DNA from: Chrysomallon squamiferum
Lineage: Eukaryota > Mollusca > Gastropoda > Neomphalida > Peltospiridae
NCBI GenBank assembly: GCA_012295275.1
Contig: CM022673.1
Coordinates: 4,376,605-4,440,604, forward strand
Direction of reading: 5' to 3'
Length of the DNA: 64,000 nt
The number at the start of each line of letters is the position of its first letter. Positions within the stretch are counted from its first letter, which is position 1. Below, piece by piece: positions 56,401 to 64,000 of this stretch. The position numbers and the translations under genes were made by a program. Below the pieces are notes generated by a model. That model saw only the letters and a program-made list of their open reading frames with translations, made no database searches and was not told where the DNA came from.

Positions 56401-59400
56401 TTGATTATATATTTCAAAAAAATGATAAAATAAATAAATAATTTTTTTTTATTTGTTTTACAGGCAGAAAAAGAACAGCAAGAAAAAGTTAATGATATCA
56501 GTGGAGATATAACCATCAGATCGGTAATTACTTTTTTCATTTTTTTTCCTAGCTACATCTGTTAATAACAGAGCTCATACTGTCAACCCATCACACTCTT
56601 ATATCTGCATCATATATTCTCTGTCACTCCATGTTACTGTACCAACAGCTTCACTTATTGTTCATCTCATTTCATAATAAACAACTAATTTTCACACTCC
56701 TGACTGCTTTCTTGAGTTGGTATGGCTGTTTTAATGATTTCATTGCAAGTAAAATGTTGTACTTCATTGGCAGGAAAGATTAAGTAATTTGTGTGTTCTG
56801 TTGTTAGGCTGGCCGACAAGATGGATCAAGGAGAGGCAGTGATGATTCCACAGAAAGTTCAGAGTCAAAATCAGACAGAAATTTCAAGGTTTGAACTTCT
56901 AAAATCAGACTTTTAAAATGATTACTTAAATTTTTTAAATATTTATTTTATTTTTTTTTTTTTTTTTTTTTTCTTATATTGTAAAATACTTTTTAGAAAT
57001 ATATATAATTTTTTTTCTTTTAATTTTTCTTTAAATGAAATAAAAAAATGTCATTGTTTGTACACTAATATAATTTTACAGTCATAGCCCGAAGATCATT
57101 TACAAGAATAACCCACTACAAAGTTATTATTTTCACAAGTTTTTATTATTATTATTATTATTATTATTGATGTCAGAACTTGATTACATTTGGTCAGATA
57201 GGTGTTATATTTAATTATTGTTTGGTCTGTTTATTTATGTTTTCGTCCACAGGCTGAATTACGAGAGCTGGAAGAAAAGTATAAGAAAGCCATGATGACC
57301 TCTGCCCAGCTGGACAATGAGAAACAGACACTGATTTACCAGGTGGAGCTTCTCAAAGACCAGCTAGAGGAACAGGAAGAGAGTTTTACTGAATTAAACA
57401 GAGAATATAAAGACAAAACTAGGGTATGTGTGAACTTGGAGCAGAAACATCATCTGTAGTCAAAGCTGTGTGAATTTGATTCCAGAAATTTCATCAGAGT
57501 TTTATAGACCTGAATTTATTTATGATGGTTTTGATGATTTTCATCAGAATTTGTTGGGTATTTAAAAAAAAAAATAATAATAAACAAAACTTGTTTAAAA
57601 TAAGATGAATAAAGACTTCTATATGGCCTGAATTTTTGGAAATTTTCTTTGATATTAGAACAGTTTTGTTGACATAAACATTCTAAAAACGTAATTTTAT
57701 TCTTTATTTTATTTTTCTCTTCTTTTTTTTTCTTGTTTATTGTTGTTGTTGTTGTTAATATTATTATTATATATTCAAATTAGTTATCTCTTTTTATATT
57801 TTCAGGAATTAGAAATGAAGAAAAAGGCATACAAGGATATAGAACATGAAAATGCTTGTTTGAAAGAACAGATGGCATATAAAGATAGATTAATAGAGGT
57901 TAGTACATACTGCTTTTAATGCCATTCTGTAGACATTCAATTTTGCTTATTTATAGTCACCTACATTAAAAATCCATCCAAGTAAAGGGATGTAATTTGT
58001 TTCTAATAATAATATTCATCTATCAGTTTATTTTGTAGTCATTTGATAAACATTTTTGATTAAAAAGGCAGGGTGGTGATAAATGGACATAATGTAATTT
58101 TGTTCAAACTATCAGATGATAGAAAACTTACTGAAGTTTATATTTGTTGTTTCAGGAAAGTGGATTAGTGATTGTGTCTGCAGGTGAAGATGGTAAATAT
58201 GTTCTACAGAAGAGTGATTCCTTGTCCAATGGGCCGGTTCCCACTGGCAACACAGCCCTTCTCAACATGGAGACCATTGAAATATTGCAGAAAGCAGGAG
58301 AAGGATCATTAGGTACAGCTGGCATTGATTGTAGTGATAGAAGCATGCATGGTAACCACAATGGTCAGGTAGCACCCTCAGAACAGCATGTGTGTGAGTC
58401 TGAACCAAAAGTAGATTCAGATGCGCATGAAAGCATTTTTGAAACTGGTGCATCAAATGTCAGTCCTGTGACTGCACATGATGATGCATTGGTGGATAAG
58501 AAGGTTACTGGGGGAATGTCTGAACAGATCGTAAATGATGGGTGTAATGAAATGCATAATATTTCCCAAAATGTTAATACTGAAGTTAACAAAGATGTTA
58601 ATACTGAAATTCAGAATGTAGAAGAAAGTGTAAACATATCTGAAGCTGTAGTTACTGCAGAAACTAAACCAGAAATATTGGGGGATTCTTTAGCATTTGA
58701 TCTAGATGGCGAGGGTAACATGAAAGGTGAAAGGTCAGGAGATGATTCTGGAATATCTTCTCCTGTAGGGCTGCCAAATATAATGGTTACTGATAGTACA
58801 GGTAGCAAAATCTCCCTTCAGAGTTGTCAGTCTGATGAAGAAGGTGATGAATTTTTTGATGCTATAAGTGCCACTCCTTCTCCTTATGAGAAGCATAAAT
58901 TTTACATTCCTGTCAATACAGAAGGTGATTTAGGTGAAGTTGATGTCCAAGAGATCTCTGAGACAACTGAAAAGGTAGAGGAAAAAGCTGCAGATGAAAA
59001 TGTGTTTGAGGATAGTAACATAAGTCTGGATGTTGAGAAACAGTGTTCAGAAAACAAAGAAGATAGTGAATATAGTGAGTCAGTATCTATTCAGAAAGAT
59101 TCTGAGGTTGACGAGGAAGAGGCTAGAAAGTTAGGGATGAATGATGAAAGTTCAGGATTAGGGTTAGTTGTGGATGAAAGTAAGGTTTGTAGTAATGTTA
59201 GTAGTAAGCTAGAGATTGGTAACCATGAATCTGACAAAGACTTAGGTGTCACAAAGGAAGATGATAAGGACATTTTTGAAGATAGTACAACTAATACAGC
59301 TGATGTTTCTGATAGTGATAAGGCAGATACTCATGTTTCCAAATCTGATAAAGAACTGTCTGATACAAGTAATCGTGATAATGATAAATCTGAAGCCTTA

Positions 59401-61155
59401 AGTGAAGTAAATTTTGAGAGTAAAGCAGACGTTGAAATGTCAAAGAGTGAAGATATTGATGAACAGAAGGTTGACTCTCATTCAGATATTGATCAGGTAA
59501 CTCAGAATTCTAATAAAGAAAAAGTAGATACTGAAAAAGATGACGTATGTACTGAATCTGAAATAAGCAAACAGGCTGAAGCTAATATTCCAGAAGATCA
59601 GGCTGAGTATAAAGACTCTGACAGCAGCAAAGATTTATCAAAGAATACTGTTCAGGAAGAAGAAACTGTCATTAAACCAATGACAGTATTTGTAGAAAGT
59701 CCTGAAACTGAGGATGCTGCTGTTGGAGTTACTTTAGAATCTAATGCCAAGTCTTCTAATGATGTTGTTAATTCCACTGATAAAAACAAAACTGAATCTC
59801 AGATTGACAATACTCCTGCACTTGATGAAACTACAAAACCAGAAATAAATACAGAAAAAGAAAAAGGAGAAGGAATTTGTAAAGATGATAAAGAAGTAGA
59901 GGAAAGTAGAGAGAAATATTCAGGGAATGAAAACACAGATACTGATAAAGATAATCTTAATAATGCAGAGATTACATCTGAAGTTAATACTGTCAGTGAA
60001 GTAAAGACTTCTGTTGAAATAACTGAATCTAAAGAACTGCCAGCAGCATCTGATGAGTCTGTTAATAAAGTGGCTAAGTTAAATGATGAGTTGAAGAATG
60101 ATTATGATGAAAAGAGTAATGAAGAAGAGGTACAAAATGAGTCCAAACTTGAAAGCAGTGTTTCTGAAGTAATATCACAAGAAAATGTTGAAGATGATTC
60201 AAAGGTGGAAAACATTGAAAATGATGGTAATGCTGAAGATGATTCAAAGGTGGAAAACATTGAAAATGATGGTAATGTTGAAGATGATTCAAAGGTGGGA
60301 AACATTGAAAATGATGGTAATGCTGAAGATGATAAGAAAATGGATACAAATGAAAATGCTCTAGAAACACCAATAACACAACAACTTGAAACATCAGAAG
60401 TAGATGAAAAGAATAATGGTGACAAACTAGATGAGTCCAAAGGTGAGAATGATACTTTAGGAGAAGATAAACCAAAGGTAAATCTTGAGGTCACTTCAGT
60501 GATAGAAAAGCCTGAAAGTAATGTTGATGCTGAAGCTGTTAAGAATGTAAATGCTGAAGTTCAAGATGAACAAATCAGAGAACCCAAAGAAACGTCAGGA
60601 CCAGACAAAACTGAGAAAAATAATGAAGCAGAAATACAAGATGAGTGCAAAGAAGAGAACAACACTAATGAAGATGAAGCTAAAGAAAACAGCAGAAAGG
60701 CTGAGGAGAATAATGAAAGAGAAACAGAAAATAAGTCCAGAGCTGAAGATGAGGCTCCTGAAGAAAAACCAGAAGCAATTGTTGCCAGTGACGACAAAGA
60801 CACAAATCCAAACACTGAGAAAGAAGGAAGCCCCAGTGCAGCATCTGATGACATCCTGGATGATGATGTTTATAGTTTTGATGACATCGATGAGGTTTTA
60901 GAAGATGATGCACACAATAAATCAAACACTGAAGAAACAAAAATTAAAAAAGTTGAAAGTATCTCAGACAACAGTCAGCCAGAAGACAATCAAGCACAGG
61001 AAGCAACTGGAGGACAAGAAGATACCAAAGATGAAGAAGACTTGGAAAGTCATTTAGATTCTCTCTCTTCTGAGGTAAAGGATAGCAAAGAGGAGAGATC
61101 TCAGCAAAGAAAATCTAAAAGATTTGGCAAATTTTTCAAAAATATCTTTAAATAA
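44485..61155 (+). CDS. LRRFIP: Leucine-rich-repeat flightless-interacting protein (LRRFIP1/2 orthologue), long acidic form
   Basis: Exons: 44485-44568, 56214-56300, 56464-56523, 56808-56888, 57253-57423, 57806-57898, 58156-61155 (stop TAA). All are phase 0; 1191 residues. Residues 1-57 are diagnostic: a basic start, [33 protein letters not shown], then [11 protein letters not shown] Ser-rich linker (78-104) and a coiled coil (about 105-192; [33 protein letters not shown]) follow. The last exon starts [13 protein letters not shown], includes [13 protein letters not shown] (similar to the start of the long exon of vertebrate LRRFIP1), and is then an acidic, low-complexity tail, with three 15-residue repeats (870-914) and a basic end [14 protein letters not shown]. 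Family members bind the Flightless-I LRR and act in TLR, Wnt and nucleic-acid-sensing pathways. Alternative shorter forms using exons beyond the window are possible. Confidence 0.94.
44569..56213 (+). other. LRRFIP intron 1 (11.6 kb)
   Basis: Donor GTGGGT, acceptor TTTTACAG. I found no further LRRFIP exon or nested gene. Contents are A/T-rich runs, (CA)n at 47463-47486, a degenerate CA/CG run at 48046-48100, (TG)n near 50013 and 53440, long T runs near 51520-51620 and 53490-53528, and an array of AATAAA-bearing repeats near its 3' end. The open frame 47789-48253 is low-complexity and unlike any family I know. Confidence 0.75.
55926..56186 (+). repeat. Four diverged copies of a 70-80 bp unit, each with GAAATAAAG or a close form
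   Basis: Copies near 55926, 55993, 56070 and 56142 share (G)T.ACAATTAATATTTCTTGTG followed by AAATAAAG and a TTAATTT-like end. The spacers are T-rich. The array ends 28 bp before the exon 2 acceptor. Confidence 0.75.
60187..60336 (+). repeat. In-frame 45 bp tandem repeat in the LRRFIP last exon
   Basis: Three copies (60187, 60232, 60277) plus a partial one (60322) encode (V/A)[14 protein letters not shown]. The near identity at DNA level points to recent expansion. Confidence 0.95.
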
Positions 61156-64000
61156 ACCTTTTTTCAATTTCTGATTTAGGACTAGTCATTTTTGTTTGCA
61201 GTTATGGCTTTAGATGTTTGGATTATTGTGGTTAACATAGAAAATTTTCTTTTTGAAAAATATGGATTTGACAGTTTGTGGTTATCATTCATTTTTAATT
61301 GTTCAGTTTTTTGTGTCAATAGTTATTTAGAAGTTAGGGAGTTTGTTTTTGCCAGATTTGTATCATTTTACTTTGGTAACAATTTGTTATAATTAAATTT
61401 ACAATTTATCTTTCCTTTCTTACAGTTTCTATTATTATATACAGTCATCTTTATTGGGATTGATACTAGTATATATGCACCTCTGCTATTCTATCATTAT
61501 TAATACAAAAGATCAATCATTCAATGTCTTTTGGGGTTTGTTTCTTCTTTTCTTTTCCTTTTTTTTTTTTTTTTTTTTTTTGTCTGTTTACCTGATATAA
61601 CGTGGATTTTATTGATCATGGGTGTTTCCTCTTTTTTCTTGTTTATTAGTTGAGAGAGTGTAATTGTGCTTACTAAGTGTCACTGAACGATCACTTGTAG
61701 TTATTTATGAAGCTGTTCTTGAGTATCAGTTAAACTTGACCTTACATAAATGAAGTAGTGAATAAGAAGTCATTATTTATATAGATTTATAATAAGTGAT
61801 AATTTAAATTTCACCTGTGACCTTATTTTTAAAAAAATCTTAACCACTTGCTGGTGTTTATTTTACACTTCTTGATATCTAATATTTAGAGGCATGTTTC
61901 TGTCAAAGAATGAGTTCTCAATCAAAACTATTTAACAAATTATGTTCATATCAATTTTGTTTCAGTGTTTATTAATTTTAAAAGGTGTTTAGTTTTTGGA
62001 TTCCATATCAAAACCAAAAAAAACTAACAAAAAAATCAAACAGTCTGTAACAGTTTATTTTGATACTGTTCTACTTCATATCTATATCTGGCAGCATATG
62101 ATTAGATATCAAAATTGGATTGGGATGATGGTTGAAACTGGTATTAGTAATTTTACAGTGGATTGTTCTTTTTCTAAAAAATATTATTGTTACTGCCATT
62201 AGCCTTTAATCTCAATCTTTTAAAATGTTTTTCATAATTTCTATAATGACAAAATCAAACGCATTTATCCTTTTCTTACGGATATCAAGTTTTAATAATA
62301 TTTTTAAGTAAAAGTTTTAGAATATAACCTTCATCTACAGGTTTTTCAATTACATATCAGTATTTCCTGAGTGATTATGTTGATACAGAATTTCAAAATA
62401 TTTGTACTAGGATTAGGGATTTGGGTATGAGTATTGATGTTGACAAAACTGACGATTTAATTCATTATGGATTACTCTTTTTAATAATTTAGCTTTGATC
62501 CTATTAAATAATGGATATTAAATATCACTGAACATTTTTGATAGTATTTACAATATTGTTTTGTAAAAGTTTTCTTTTAAATTCTCATGTACATTCCACT
62601 GAATGAGGAAGGAATCTGGTTGTAGTAGATCCATCCATATTTATTCATACCTGGCTGCTTCAAGGTAGTGACACAAACCAAAGTGCAGATAAGGCATCAT
62701 ACATAACTAAATGAAAGGAGTGGTCATGGTTTGGTGTTATTAAATGCATCATCTAATAGACTGAACAGCAAACACAGCATATGTTACTCTTAACTGTCAC
62801 TATTTAGACATTATGTTTCGTTGTACAAGTTATTCTGGTAGTATTTTAAGTTGTTTGTTCTTGGAGGTTTCTTTTTTTTTCTGTTTTCTTTTTTCTTTTT
62901 TTACAACACACTTGGACTGGAACAGAACTTCATAGTTTTTAAGTGAAATTCAAAGACAATATTTAGATTTTAAAGATAGATTTATTCAACCACATTTTCC
63001 ATTTTGTTCACATTTCGTGATATATATGTCATATATTTCAGCTATGTATAAAATGAAATCACATGTCCCAACCCTTTATATATATATATATATATATATA
63101 AAACAAATAGATACTTTATTAATTAATTTCTACCCCTATATAAAAGACCAAACAATTATAGCATTATAATTATGCATAACTATAACTATACATTGTAAAT
63201 AAACTGAGATAAATAATGTTTTATTTTATATATACATACATCAAGTATTTTTGTACTTGTATAATAAAAATTTATACCGTAGTAAAAGCATAAGAAACAG
63301 TTATTTTTATAAGTCATTAATGTAAGTAATAATTTGTTAAACCTAAATTAAATTATAAACTGAATGAATTACTTAATATTTTATATCTGTGTTTATTCTT
63401 TTGTAATTAAAAACACTATAACAATTTCCTACATAAATGTTAATTATTACTATACATTATTGTAGGTCTACATTATAAATCATTTCTTTTTCTTTTCTTG
63501 TAATCAGTAACCATAAAGAGATGATACCATAATATTAATGATGTTGTACCTCTGAATAATAGAACCACACATTCCTATAGTTAGTTTATTTAATCCAAGT
63601 AAAAGTTCATAGTTATACCTGGCATTTGACCATCTGTGAACATTAACACTAGTTTTACTTTAACAAATTTAATTTTACTGGTCATAAATAAGCCTTACAT
63701 AAAGACTTAGTTGGAATTATTAGTGATTAAACAATGGAATTCTTCATTATAGAGAACTGACAAATAATGTGTTCATTTCTAATGTTATATCATTAGATTC
63801 CAAAGCTGGTGTTCATTATTATATCTTGCCAGGTTTTGGTGGCTTTTTTTTTTTTTTTTTTTTTTTTTTTTTGTTTTTGTTTGTTGTTGTTGGCTTTGTT
63901 TTTGGTTTTTTTTTTTTTGAGGAAGGGTTTTTCTGTTATTGTATTTTTGTTGTTGTTTTTAATTTATTTCAAGATGAAAGTAATCAGTTGGAATAATATT
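61156..64000 (+). other. LRRFIP 3' UTR and downstream sequence
   Basis: No coding sequence recognised. Candidate poly(A) signals AATAAA at 63198-63203 and 63263-63268; T runs at 61559-61581 and 63846-63872; (TA)n at 63080-63101. The end of the transcript cannot be fixed from the sequence. Confidence 0.55.

Noticed and set aside
60074-60494. Long minus-strand open frames opposite the LRRFIP tail
   Set aside because: They mirror the low-complexity acidic coding strand and its 45 bp repeat; no independent family signal.

Overview
This is a window of AT-rich, intron-rich animal nuclear DNA full of di- and trinucleotide microsatellites. The gene families, canonical GT/AG introns and interspersed-repeat fragments suggest a lophotrochozoan, most likely a mollusc; this is inference, because no marker gene settles it. 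I reconstructed five protein-coding genes exon by exon. In each, every splice phase closes and the summed coding length is a multiple of three. There are no prokaryotic features, no tRNA or rRNA gene and no CRISPR array that I can support.

Layout: (1) 2-16927, plus strand: the 3' part of a NACHT + WD40 STAND ATPase (NWD1/NWD2 family), seven exons, 1612 residues in the window, ending in a CaaX-type tetrapeptide; its 5' end lies upstream. (2) 22313-28983, minus strand, convergent with (1): a secreted phospholipase B1-like SGNH/GDSL hydrolase, eleven exons, 378 residues with signal peptide and the whole catalytic set; the last exon was not found. (3) 30138-34464, plus strand, divergent from (2) across 1.15 kb: a 1015-residue protein with a DUF3504 (Crypton-type tyrosine-recombinase-derived) domain in which the catalytic residues are degenerate, followed by a long Ser/Thr/Lys-rich tail. 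(4) 36657-41305, plus: a PNKD-like membrane-anchored metallo-beta-lactamase-fold hydrolase, ten exons, 346 residues, all metal ligands present. (5) 44485-61155, plus: a LRRFIP1/2 orthologue, seven exons, 1191 residues, with an 11.6 kb first intron and a 999-residue acidic last exon.

The genes are unrelated in function; I see no operon-like or pathway clustering. The less ordinary material is between and inside them: two short inverted-repeat transposon-like elements (24135-24393, TA-flanked and pogo-like; 43258-43498, hAT-like termini), several minisatellites with 42-80 bp units, a 110 bp duplicated segment in the phospholipase gene, CRE-type elements in a short tandem duplication between the divergent genes, and microsatellites lying directly against splice sites. 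I found no wholly new system; the strongest candidates for follow-up are the Crypton-derived gene, the pogo-like miniature element and the CaaX end of the NWD protein.
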